From Caryophanales bacterium UBA6877 (GTDB taxonomy: Bacteria; Bacillota_I; Bacilli_A; RFN20; CAG-826), in the NCBI GenBank assembly GCA_002451465.1, contig DKCJ01000018.1:9748-51270 (forward strand): a stretch of DNA of 41,523 nucleotides, read 5' to 3'. A program made the position numbers and the translations under genes. Positions within the stretch are counted from its first letter, which is position 1; every line of letters begins with the position of its first letter. Of the stretch, positions 16,554 through 26,400 are shown piece by piece. The notes beneath the pieces were generated by a model. The model was not told the DNA's origin. It did no database searches and saw only the letters and a list, made by a program, of their open reading frames with translations.

Positions 16554-18122
16554 ATGAAAAAAAATAAAAATTATGTTGTTTCTATAGATTATGGGACACA
16601 AAGTGTAAGAGTTTCAATTATCGATGATAAGGGAAAATTTCTTGCTTTAGAACAAGAAAAATATAGCCCACCTTATTTTTCACCAAAACCTGGATATTGT
16701 GAGCAAGATCCAAATTATTATTTTGAATGTATGGCAAAAGCCACTAAGAGACTAGCAAGTAAAAATGAAAAACTATTAAAACAATGTATTTCTATTTCTT
16801 CTACTTGTTTTAGAGATTCGGTTGTGTTTTTAGATGAAAATATTAAGCCTATAAGACCATCTATAATATGGCTTGATCAAAGGCAAGCAAAACTTGAAAG
16901 AAAAATTCCATGGGTTTATAGTGTTGCTTTTCTTCTTGTTGGAATGAAAAATACAATTATTCTAAATAGAAAGAGAACGCCAGCATTATGGGTTCAAGAA
17001 AATGAACCTGAAATTTGGAAAAAGGTTAAATATTATGTTCCAATGAATTTGTATTTAAACTACCTTTTAATTGGCGTTTTAAAAGATTCAGCAAGTAATA
17101 TGATAGGACATTTCCCAGTTAATTTTAAAACTGGTAAAAATTATAGTAAAAATGCTCCAAAAGGTTGTATATATGGAGTTGATCCATCAATGGTTCCTTT
17201 AGCAGCAAAAGTAGGCGAGGTAATAGGGGCAGTGAGTGAAGAAGGAAGTAAAAGAACTGGTCTTCCTGAAGGGTTAAAGTATATTACAACAGGTTATGAT
17301 AAGAGTTGCGAAGCATTAGGGTGTGGAGCAATTGATAAATCATACGCCCATATATCTTATGGAACAGCTTCTTCTATAGCAGTTGTTAGTAAAAAATATT
17401 TTGAACCAGAACCATTTTTACCAGCTTATTTAACGTGTTATCCTGGTTACTATAGTGGTGAAGTTCAAATCTATAGAGGATATTGGATGATTAAATGGTT
17501 TTCCGAAGAATTTGCTGAAAAACAATCTATTGAAGCAAATATTGAAAACATGGCGGTTGAAGAAATTTTAAATAAAAAACTTATGTCAATTAAACCTGGT
17601 TGCGATGGTTTAGTATTACAACCATATTGGGGACCAGGATTATCTAGACCATTAGCAAAAGGAGCAATAATTGGCTTCTATGATGTACACACTAAATATC
17701 ATGTTTATAGAGCGATTATTGAAGGTATTGCTTTTGCGTTAAAAGAAGGTCTTAATTCAATTAAAAAAAGAACCCATACACCAATAAAATATATAACTGT
17801 TAGTGGTGGTGGTTCAAAGTCTGATGCAATTTGTCAAATTACCGCAGATATTTTTGGTGTTACGGTATTAAAGGGCGAAACATATGAATCATCATCTTTA
17901 GGTTGTGCAATGTCACAATTTATTAGTTTAGGAATTTTTAAAACACCACAAGAAGCTAAAGATGCAATGGTAAGATATAAAACAAAATTCATTCCTAATA
18001 AGGAATCTGAAAAGGAATATAAAGTATTATATAATTCAATTTATAAGAAAATTTATCCAAAACTTAAAGGTGTTTATAAAAAATTACATGACTTACAAGT
18101 TGAAGCTATTGAAAACGAATAA
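16554..18122 (+). CDS. FGGY-family carbohydrate kinase, substrate unknown
   Basis: This is a sugar kinase of the ASKHA fold (xylulokinase, glycerol kinase and ribulokinase relatives). N-terminal phosphate motif SIDYGTQSVRV (from about residue 10), the catalytic-base region TTGYDKSCEALG (Asp near 249), and the C-terminal adenosine motif VSGGGSKSDAICQI (near 415) are all visible. Length of 522 aa fits. I cannot assign the sugar: no transporter, isomerase or regulator lies beside it. No Shine-Dalgarno precedes the ATG. A TATAAT at 16501-16506 may be its -10, with no good -35. The gap from 16318 to 16553 otherwise holds only AT-rich DNA. Confidence 0.88.
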   Translation: MKKNKNYVVSIDYGTQSVRVSIIDDKGKFLALEQEKYSPPYFSPKPGYCEQDPNYYFECMAKATKRLASKNEKLLKQCISISSTCFRDSVVFLDENIKPIRPSIIWLDQRQAKLERKIPWVYSVAFLLVGMKNTIILNRKRTPALWVQENEPEIWKKVKYYVPMNLYLNYLLIGVLKDSASNMIGHFPVNFKTGKNYSKNAPKGCIYGVDPSMVPLAAKVGEVIGAVSEEGSKRTGLPEGLKYITTGYDKSCEALGCGAIDKSYAHISYGTASSIAVVSKKYFEPEPFLPAYLTCYPGYYSGEVQIYRGYWMIKWFSEEFAEKQSIEANIENMAVEEILNKKLMSIKPGCDGLVLQPYWGPGLSRPLAKGAIIGFYDVHTKYHVYRAIIEGIAFALKEGLNSIKKRTHTPIKYITVSGGGSKSDAICQITADIFGVTVLKGETYESSSLGCAMSQFISLGIFKTPQEAKDAMVRYKTKFIPNKESEKEYKVLYNSIYKKIYPKLKGVYKKLHDLQVEAIENE

Positions 18123-18157
18123 TGAAAAAATAACTAAGAACCTATATTGAAATTTAA

Positions 18158-18186
18158 AAAAAGAGGATATTAACTATCCTCTTTTT
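18158..18186. terminator. Bidirectional terminator overlapping the ABC gene's stop
   Basis: The arms AAAAAGAGGATA (18158-18169) and TATCCTCTTTTT (18175-18186) are perfect 12-bp reverse complements around a 5-nt loop. The poly-A/T ends serve both directions. The stop codon of the minus-strand ABC gene falls in the loop and its last codons form one arm, an unusually compact junction between convergent genes. Confidence 0.88.
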
Positions 18187-20263
18187 CATTTCCTTTTGCC
18201 ATTGGATTTGCACCTACGAATTGTGAATTATATAACTCAGCATAGAAACCGTTTTTTGCTAATAATTCATTATGATTACCAGTTTCAACAATGTGACCTT
18301 TTTTCATAACAATTATAAGTTTAGCGTTTTTAATAGTTGATAAACGGTGAGCAATAACAAACGAAGTTCTATTTTTCATTATGTGAACAAGAGCATCTTG
18401 AATTTGTTGTTCAGTCCTTGTATCAACAGAAGAAGTTGCTTCATCAAGAATTAATATTTTTGGTTTACTAATAATTGCTCTTGCGATTGTAAGAAGTTGA
18501 CGTTGTCCTTGAGATACGTTATTTCCATCTTCATTTAATTGATAATCTAATCCACCTGGAAGAGTATCTATAAAGTGAGCAATGTGAGCTTCTTCACAAG
18601 CTTTTTTAATTTCTTCATCAGTAGCGTTTTGATCTCCATAAAGAAGGTTATCTCTTATTGAGCCCTTAAATAACCAAGTATCTTGTAAAACCATACCGAT
18701 TGAACCTCTTAAGCATCTTCTAGTGTAATCACTAATAGAGGCTCCATCTAGTAAAATATCGCCATTATTCAAATGATTAGGAATTGTGTTTACAATTAAA
18801 TTTAATTTTGCTTGTAATGAAACATCATCAACTAAAGATTTGTCGGCATTTTTTAAAGCGTTTAAGTAATAATTTTGGATGTTAGTTCTTGCGAGTTTTG
18901 TGTTTTCTATAACTGACTTCGTATCATCATATTTTAAATCATTAAGAGACATACGTTTTAATTTTAATAAGTCAGAAATTTCATTCATAATGAATAATTC
19001 TTTATTGAGAATGTCAGCTTTAGTTTTAACATTAGTAATCTCATAGAATCTCATTATTAAATTAACAATTGTTGTTTTTCCAGCACCAGTTGGCCCAACA
19101 ATAGCAATTGTATCGCCCGCATTAACATTGAGTGACCAATTTTCAATTAATGGCTTATCGTTAGTGTATTGGAAGAATACATTATCAAACTTAAAGTTGC
19201 CCTTAATTTGATTTTCATCATCAATACTATTTTGTTTATCAGGAATTTCTTCTTTTTCATCAAGTAAGGCATAAATTCTCTCGCCACTTGCTAAAACAGA
19301 TTGAATAATACTAGCGATTTGGCCAAGTTGTTGGAAAGGTGTGTTAAATAATCTCAAAAATAAGAAGAAAGTAATCATTGTTGCGGCATCACTTATTAAG
19401 CCACCAACAACTGAAATTCCAACATAAGCAAGGTTTTGAATAAAGAATGTAGCAGGGAAGATTAAACCTGAAAGGAATTGCGAAATTCCATCAGCTTTGC
19501 ACATTTTTTCATTAGAAATATCGAATGATTTTTCAATATCTTCTTCTTTATTGAATAGTTTAATAATTTTATAACCAGCATAATCTTCTTCGACTTTACC
19601 ATTTAAAACACCTAATTCATTACGATAATTTGTAAATTGTTTTCCACTAAATTTAGAAATAAAGAATACAAATAATAAGGTTAATGGAAGAGAAGCAATT
19701 GCAACCATTGTGATTTGCCAATTAGTGACAAACATTGCTACAAGTGAACCAATAAAAAGAGCTAATCCAGTAAATGATTGAGTAATTATAGTTTGCAAAT
19801 TACGTGAGATATTATCAACATCATTAGTACCAATTGAAAGAGTATCACCATAAGCATTTTTATCAAAATAGGATAATGGTAATCTATCTAATTTAAGTTC
19901 TACCATATCTCTCATTTTATAAGCATATTTTGCAGATATCGAAGCTGATAAAAATTGCGAAAGCCATTGAAGAAGAGCACTTAATACATAAATACCAATA
20001 ACTATTCCAAATTTTTCATAGAATATATTCCATTGGATTCTTACTACGTTGCCAACTAAAGTAAACATTTTGTTCATGTTTTCGGTGCTTAAGATATCTT
20101 TTAAGAAAACAGGCGATAAAACGCTTAAAATAGCTGAGGCGATTGAAAGAATAACAACTACGATAATAAGTGGTAATTCATTCTTAAAATCTTTGATCAT
20201 CCTTAAAGTTGTTTGTTTTACATTTTTTGGTTTATTGTTAGGATTCATATTTCTTCTTGGCAT
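18170..20263 (-). CDS. ABC exporter half-transporter, catalytic-site subunit, with an ATPase insertion
   Basis: An exporter-type half transporter: six membrane helices (about 30-330) then an ATPase domain. Walker A GPTGAGKTT is near residue 390, Walker B is LILDEATSS with the catalytic Glu, and the H-loop is VIAHRLS. The signature is VSQGQ instead of LSGGQ. Between the Walker A helix (RFYEI) and GDILLDG (near 501) lie about 85 extra residues, predicted mostly helical and charged; the usual spacing is under 25. Its partner is the next gene upstream, 2 nt away. Pairing a canonical ATP site here with a defective signature fits heterodimeric drug exporters such as BmrCD/LmrCD. The substrate is unknown. 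Confidence 0.9.
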   Translation of the reverse strand: MPRRNMNPNNKPKNVKQTTLRMIKDFKNELPLIIVVVILSIASAILSVLSPVFLKDILSTENMNKMFTLVGNVVRIQWNIFYEKFGIVIGIYVLSALLQWLSQFLSASISAKYAYKMRDMVELKLDRLPLSYFDKNAYGDTLSIGTNDVDNISRNLQTIITQSFTGLALFIGSLVAMFVTNWQITMVAIASLPLTLLFVFFISKFSGKQFTNYRNELGVLNGKVEEDYAGYKIIKLFNKEEDIEKSFDISNEKMCKADGISQFLSGLIFPATFFIQNLAYVGISVVGGLISDAATMITFFLFLRLFNTPFQQLGQIASIIQSVLASGERIYALLDEKEEIPDKQNSIDDENQIKGNFKFDNVFFQYTNDKPLIENWSLNVNAGDTIAIVGPTGAGKTTIVNLIMRFYEITNVKTKADILNKELFIMNEISDLLKLKRMSLNDLKYDDTKSVIENTKLARTNIQNYYLNALKNADKSLVDDVSLQAKLNLIVNTIPNHLNNGDILLDGASISDYTRRCLRGSIGMVLQDTWLFKGSIRDNLLYGDQNATDEEIKKACEEAHIAHFIDTLPGGLDYQLNEDGNNVSQGQRQLLTIARAIISKPKILILDEATSSVDTRTEQQIQDALVHIMKNRTSFVIAHRLSTIKNAKLIIVMKKGHIVETGNHNELLAKNGFYAELYNSQFVGANPMAKGNEKEDS

Positions 20264-20265
20264 AA

Positions 20266-22110
20266 TTATTTATCTCCTTCCAATATAGCGTCTTGATTCA
20301 TTTTTATAGTTTTTTCAATCTCATCAGCATCAAGTTGTGATTTGACGATATCTCTATAAACTGAACAAGTTTTTAATAATTCGGTGTGCGTTCCTTGTCC
20401 TGCAATTTTACCATCATTTAAAACAATGATATTATCAGCATCAAGAATTGATGAAACACGTTGAGCAACAACAACGATTGATGAATTTTTTGCATAAACT
20501 TTTAAAGCTGCACGAAGTTTTGCATCAGTTTTAAAATCTAAAGCACTAAAACTATCATCAAAAACATAAATTTCAGGTTTTCTAACTAAAGCTCTAGCAA
20601 TTGCTAATCTTTGTTTTTGGCCACCAGAAAAGTTTTTGCCACCTTGAGCAACAAAACTATCTAGTTTATCTGGCAATTTGTTAATGAAATGTTCTGTTTG
20701 AGCAACACTTAAGGCTTCTTTAATTTCATCATCAGTAGCATCTTTTTTGCCAAATCTAATGTTTTCTTTAATTGTTCCTTTAAATAAAATGGCAGTTTGA
20801 GGAACAAAGCCTAATTTATCACGAAGTAGTTTTTGTGGATAATCTTTAACATTAATTCCATCAATCAAAACATCTCCGCTAGTAGCATCATAAAACCTTG
20901 GAATTAAATTAATAATACTTGATTTACCAGATCCTGTTGAACCAATTATTGCCGTTATTGAACCAGGTTTTGTCTTAAAGTTGATGTTTGAAATAACTGG
21001 AGTCTCGGCATCAGGATATGTAAAAGTAACGTTTTTAAATTCAAGAACACCAGTAACTTTATTATCTTTTATCTTAAGAAGTTCTTCATTAGTTAACTCT
21101 TTTTCTTTAATAGAGCTAATTGTATTTAAAACTTCATTAATACGTTTATTAGATGCACTTGCTTGTGGAATCATAATAAATAACATAGCAAACATCAAAA
21201 ATGACATCATAATATTCATTGAATATTGAGAAACAACCGCAATATTGGTTAAAGTATCACTTATAACATTCATGTTGCTTAATGAAACTTTAAAACCATC
21301 TAACAAGAAGAAACCAAGGGCATAGATTCCAACATAACATAAATTAAAAACAATATTAATAACAGGATCAGCTAAACTCATTGTTCTTTGGACTTTAATA
21401 ATGATTTTTGTCATTTGTTCATTTGCATAATCAAATTTTTTGTATTCGGTATTTTGTTGGTTATAAGCTCTTACAACTCTAATGCCGGTTAAGTTTTCTC
21501 TAAGTACAATAGTAATATTATCTATTGATTCTTGAAGTTTCTTAAATAAAGGAGTTGCAAAATGCATTAAAATTATGATTCCTAATAAAATAATAGGAAC
21601 ACAAATACCTAAAACTATAGCAAGTCTTGCGTCTTTAGCAATAATTTTTACAAGAGCAACAATAATATATGTTGGAGACATGATCATTGTACGAATTGAC
21701 ATAGCGATAAGGTTTTTAATTTGTTCAATATCGTTTGTTGTTCTTGTAATTAAAGTAGCAGTACCAAATTTATTATAATTTGATAAAGATAATGAATTAA
21801 CCTTATAGAAAACTTCTGCTCTCATGATTTTTCCAACGAAGGCGCCAAGCCATGAGGCAAAAAAGTTTTGAACTATAGCACAGATACATATACCAGCAGA
21901 AAGCAAAAGCATCCATCCGCCAGTTTCTAAAATTGACTGAGTCATAGCATCTTTAGTAATCCCACCAACTGCATATTGGTTCATATAACCTTGAATGTAA
22001 CCCATTTCTTCAGGAAGAGTGAGTTGGAGATTAACTTGTAAAATAATACATGCCGCGACAAAAAGGACTATGTACCATTTTTTTAATAAAATTTGAATAA
22101 CTTTTTTCAT
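20266..22110 (-). CDS. ABC exporter half-transporter, degenerate-site subunit
   Basis: The second half of the heterodimeric exporter, 614 aa: six membrane helices in the first 330 residues, then an ATPase domain. Walker A GSTGSGKSS and the signature FSGGQKQR are canonical, but Walker B reads YVFDDSFSALD (Asp in place of the catalytic Glu) and the H-loop has Gln (VVAQRVS) in place of His. These changes mark the non-hydrolysing site of asymmetric exporters: its good signature completes the active site of the partner. The ATG overlaps the TetR stop by one base (TAATG), so the three genes form an operon. Confidence 0.92.
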   Translation of the reverse strand: MKKVIQILLKKWYIVLFVAACIILQVNLQLTLPEEMGYIQGYMNQYAVGGITKDAMTQSILETGGWMLLLSAGICICAIVQNFFASWLGAFVGKIMRAEVFYKVNSLSLSNYNKFGTATLITRTTNDIEQIKNLIAMSIRTMIMSPTYIIVALVKIIAKDARLAIVLGICVPIILLGIIILMHFATPLFKKLQESIDNITIVLRENLTGIRVVRAYNQQNTEYKKFDYANEQMTKIIIKVQRTMSLADPVINIVFNLCYVGIYALGFFLLDGFKVSLSNMNVISDTLTNIAVVSQYSMNIMMSFLMFAMLFIMIPQASASNKRINEVLNTISSIKEKELTNEELLKIKDNKVTGVLEFKNVTFTYPDAETPVISNINFKTKPGSITAIIGSTGSGKSSIINLIPRFYDATSGDVLIDGINVKDYPQKLLRDKLGFVPQTAILFKGTIKENIRFGKKDATDDEIKEALSVAQTEHFINKLPDKLDSFVAQGGKNFSGGQKQRLAIARALVRKPEIYVFDDSFSALDFKTDAKLRAALKVYAKNSSIVVVAQRVSSILDADNIIVLNDGKIAGQGTHTELLKTCSVYRDIVKSQLDADEIEKTIKMNQDAILEGDK

Positions 22111-22724
22111 TAAAATCCCTTCTTTCTAGTAAATAAATTCATAACTATATCATCATTTGGAATTAAGTTTACTTTTGATTTGTTTCGCATTTTCATAAAA
22201 GATAGACCAACAATTAAAGATACATAAATAAGTAAGAACTCTTCAGGTTCGCCAGGCGCAACTTCTCTCCTTTTTTGTCCCTCTTTTATTTCTTTTAAGA
22301 GACGCTTTAGTAGTGGTTTATCCGCAACATTCTTTTTGATATCTTTATATGAAGTTATAGATGTTAGTAACTTAGAATAATTAGAATATAAAAAGAAACA
22401 TGCTGCAGGATCGTTTTTTAAGCAATCGATTAATAAACTTACAGATTTTTCAATATAAGGTAAACCGACAATATTCGGATTTGATAATATAACACTTGCT
22501 TTTTCTTTCTTATCTTTACCATCTTCATACAAAGCTTTTTTAATAGCTTCTTTTGAATCAAAATAATGATAAAAAAGACCATGTGAAATTCGACATTTTT
22601 TGCAAATATCATCAATAGAAACATTCTCGTAGTTTTTTTCACAAAATAGAGAAAGTGAAGCTTTCATGATTTGCATTTTTCTTCTATCTTTAATTTTTTC
22701 GTTTTGAATATTTGTTCTTGGCAT
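22110..22724 (-). CDS. TetR-family transcriptional regulator of the ABC operon
   Basis: A 204-residue TetR-type repressor. The N-terminal helix-turn-helix (about residues 14-58: MQIMKASLSLFCEKNYENVS, then ISHGLFYHYFDSKEAI) is typical. The C-terminal ligand domain is unlike anything I recognise. It is the first gene of the operon with the ABC pair, the usual arrangement for self-regulated drug efflux. AAGGAG precedes its ATG, and a perfect inverted repeat (22754-22775) covers its promoter. The inducer is unknown. Confidence 0.9.
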   Translation of the reverse strand: MPRTNIQNEKIKDRRKMQIMKASLSLFCEKNYENVSIDDICKKCRISHGLFYHYFDSKEAIKKALYEDGKDKKEKASVILSNPNIVGLPYIEKSVSLLIDCLKNDPAACFFLYSNYSKLLTSITSYKDIKKNVADKPLLKRLLKEIKEGQKRREVAPGEPEEFLLIYVSLIVGLSFMKMRNKSKVNLIPNDDIVMNLFTRKKGF

Positions 22725-22748
22725 TCTATCTCCTTACTCAAAATATTT

Positions 22749-22775
22749 TATACTTATTGACTTATTAGTCAATAA
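22749..22775 (-). promoter_or_regulatory. tetR-ABC promoter and probable TetR operator
   Basis: The arms TTATTGACT (22754-22762) and AGTCAATAA (22767-22775) are perfect 9-bp reverse complements with a 4-nt spacer, a size typical of TetR operators. On the minus strand a TTGACT in the repeat serves as -35, with TAAAAT 16 bp later as -10, so repressor binding would block its own promoter. The other arm also offers TTGACT towards pth, so both directions may be affected. The sites are seen; binding is inferred. Confidence 0.75.
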
Positions 22776-22852
22776 AAAAATAAATAAATTTTTATGTTAT
22801 TTTTCTATCTATCTCTTTATATTTTTTGTATGAAAATGTATTATTATCAAGT

Positions 22853-23407
22853 ATGAAAATGATAGTTGGTTTAGGAAATCCTGGTAAAAAATATGAACAC
22901 ACAAGACATAATGTGGGGTTCGATGTTTTGGATGCATTTGCGGATTCTTTAGGTCTTTCTATTGAAAAAGAGGATTTTAAAAGTTTATTTGTTAAAACTA
23001 AATATATGGGAGAAGATTTAATTCTTTTAAAACCTCAAACATTTATGAATTTATCAGGTGAAGCTGTTTTAGATTGTGCTCAATATTATAAAATTGATCC
23101 AAAAGATATCTATATTGTATATGATGATATGGATTTTAATCCTGGCGTAATGAAGATGAAAGAAAATGGAAGTAGTGGCGGACATAATGGCATAAAATCG
23201 ATTATAAGTTGTTTAGGAACTGACAAATTTATTCATGTTAGAATTGGTACAGGTAAACCTACTTTTAATACCATCGATTATGTTCTTGGAAAACCTTCAA
23301 AGGAAGAAAGTGGCCTAATTTTAGAAGCAGAAAAACGAGCAATTGAAGCTATAAAAACTGCGATAAAAGAAGGTGTTCCAAAAGCTATGTCTTTATATAA
23401 TAAATAA
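22853..23407 (+). CDS. pth: Peptidyl-tRNA hydrolase
   Basis: Pth releases peptides from peptidyl-tRNAs that drop off ribosomes. The N-terminus MKMIVGLGNPGKKYEHTRHN carries the catalytic Asn9 and His19, and VYDDMDFNPG carries the catalytic Asp. The length of 184 aa is normal. I chose the ATG at 22853, which gives the family's usual start; an in-frame TTG at 22826 adds nine unlike residues, and an ATG at 22859 is also possible. No clear Shine-Dalgarno is seen. In Bacillus pth also precedes mfd. Confidence 0.94.
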   Translation: MKMIVGLGNPGKKYEHTRHNVGFDVLDAFADSLGLSIEKEDFKSLFVKTKYMGEDLILLKPQTFMNLSGEAVLDCAQYYKIDPKDIYIVYDDMDFNPGVMKMKENGSSGGHNGIKSIISCLGTDKFIHVRIGTGKPTFNTIDYVLGKPSKEESGLILEAEKRAIEAIKTAIKEGVPKAMSLYNK

Positions 23408-23417
23408 GGAGTAATTA

Positions 23418-26400
23418 TTGTTGATAGATTTAAAAAATTTAGCTATATCAGAATTTAAATACACCCCTACAAAAGAAAATGTAGGGAATTTTGTCGTGGA
23501 TCCGCTTATTGGAACGACATTTTTAGCTTTAAAAAGATTTAATGAAACTAAGGATAATATTTTAATTTATTGCCCAAATAATTTTGAGGTTAATGAAATT
23601 TTTAATTCTTTAACAACCTTTATTAAAAGTGAGAATATTATCACAATTCCAAGTGACGAACTTTTAAGAGTCGAATATCTAAGTGAATCAAAAGAGTTAT
23701 TATCACAACAAATTTATGGTTTATATAGTCTTTTATTTGCAAAACATAAGATAATTATTTTTTCACCATCATCTCTTTATAAATTCTATCCATCAAAAGA
23801 AAGATTTAGTTCTTCTTGTTTAAAACTTAAAGTTGGTGAAACTTACGATTTTGATTTATTAAAAAAGAAACTTGCTGAAATTGGTTATCTTAGAGTTCAA
23901 AAAATTGATCAATCTTTACAATTTTCAATTAGAGGCGATATCGTAGATGTTTTTTCTTTAAACTATGATAACCCAATACGTATTGAATTTTTCGATAATG
24001 AAATTGAAAGCATTAGATTTTTTTCTATTGGGACACAAACATCTTTCGAAGAAATTAAAGAAGCGTTAATTTTACCAGCAAATCTTATTTTATTTTCAGA
24101 AGAAGAAAAACAAGAAGGCATTAAAAAAATTGAAGATGAATTAAATAAAGAAGAAAATGAATTTAGTTATGAAACATATAATGAACTAAAAAGTCAAACC
24201 GAAGAAGATATTCAAGATATTTTAAACAATAATATAACGACGAAAATATATAAATATTTTGGCTTTATTAGCAACTCTAAAAGCAACATTTTAGAATATT
24301 TAACAAACGATTATGAAATAATTGTTGATAATGAAGATCAATTTTATACTGCAAAAAGTAATCTATTTAATGAAGGTCTTGAATTTTTAAATGAACTCCA
24401 TAAAACTGGAAAAACTATATCAAAACTCACTTATTTTAACGAAAAAGCTAATGTTTTTTATAATTTTAAAAATGAGTTTAATCTCAATACATTTTATACT
24501 CATGCAAACTCCATTAATGTTGATTTATCTACGAATTTATCTATAAATGGAAAAGACATTGATATTGGGCGTTTATTTGAAATGTATCTTAAAAATGGTT
24601 ATAAAATTCTTTGTCTTTTAGAAAATAAAGAACAGGTAAATAAAATAAAATCATCGTTAGATATTCTTAAATATAGTTATTCTCTTTCTAAGGAATTTTT
24701 GATAGATGAAAGTAAGGATGTAACACTTTCAATTAATTCTTTTCCTAAAGGATTTGAGTTCAAAACTAAAAAGATAGTTGTTTTAACAAGTAAAGAACTT
24801 TTTGGATATCGAAGACACGTTTCAACATATACATCTAAATTTAAAGAAGGAATTATTTTAGGAAGTTATCAAGATTTAGAGCCGGGCGACTATGTTGTTC
24901 ATGAAAAATATGGTATTGGAAAATTTGTTCAGATTACAACTTTAGAATTAAATGGTAAACATTCTGATTATATTCAAATTCAATATGGTGGAACAGATGT
25001 TTTATATCTTCCACTTTATCAATTTAATATGATAAGAAAATATATAGGTAAGGATGGTTATACTCCAAAATTAAATAAGTTATATAGTAATAAATGGGAA
25101 GCTACTAAAAAGAAGATTAAAGAAAGAATAAACGACCTTGCTGAAAGATTAATGGAACTTTATAGCGAAAGAGCAAAAATTAAAGGTATTGCTTATAAAG
25201 GAGATAAAGAACTCGAAACAGCTTTTTCTAATGATTTTGAATATGAATTAACAAAAGACCAAGAAAAATCTTTAAAAGAAATTTATAAAGATTTATCAAG
25301 CGAAACGCCAATGGATCGTCTATTGTGTGGTGATGTTGGATTTGGTAAAACCGAAATTGCTTTTAGGGCGGCATTTAGAGTAATTCTTTCTGGGAAAATG
25401 GTCATTTTATTATGTCCTACTACTTTATTAGCAAGACAACACTATGATGTTGCACTTAAAAGATTTGCTAATTTTAAGGTAAATATCGCCCTTTATTCAA
25501 GAATGACTACCCCTCAAGAAGCAAAGAAAATTGAAAACGATATAAAACTTAAGAAAGTTGATTTATTAATAGGAACACATAAAGTTTTATCTAATAAAAT
25601 AGATATTTCTAATCTTGGCTTATTAATAATCGATGAAGAGCAAAGATTTGGTGTTGAACAAAAAGAAAAAATAAAAGAGAAAAGTAAAAATATTGATGTT
25701 TTGACTTTATCTGCCACACCAATTCCTAGAACATTACAATCTTCCCTTGTTGGTTTAAAACAAGTTTCAACAATTTCTACTCCGCCAAAAGAGCGAATTG
25801 CAATACAAACATATGTAATACCATATGATGAAAGTGTTGTTAGAGAATTGATTAAAAGAGAATTATCAAGGCATGGTCAAATATTTTATATTCATAACGA
25901 CATTCTTAGTATTTATAACACGTGTGAAAAATTACAATCTTTAGTTCCTGAATGTCGTATAGGTATTGTTCATGGTAAGATGAATAAAGAAGATATAAAC
26001 TCAACGATGCAAGATTTTTATGATGGACGAATTGACCTTCTTTTAGCAACTTCTATTATTGAAAATGGAATTGATGTTGAAAATGCGAACTTAATTTTAG
26101 TTGAAAATGCTAATTCTTTTGGACTTGCTCAACTTTATCAAATTAAAGGACGTGTTGGAAGAGGCGATAGGATGGCTTTTGCTTATTTAATGATTAATAA
26201 AAATAAAGTTATAAATGAAGATGGACAAAAACGTCTCGAAGCCATTCAAGACTTAACAGCTTTAGGAAGTGGTTATAAAATTGCTCAAAGAGATTTATTA
26301 ATTCGTGGCGCCGGTGATATTTTAGGTCCCGAACAAGCTGGTTTTATTGATGTAGTTGGTGTAGATATGTATATTAAACTTCTTAACGAAACTATTGAAG

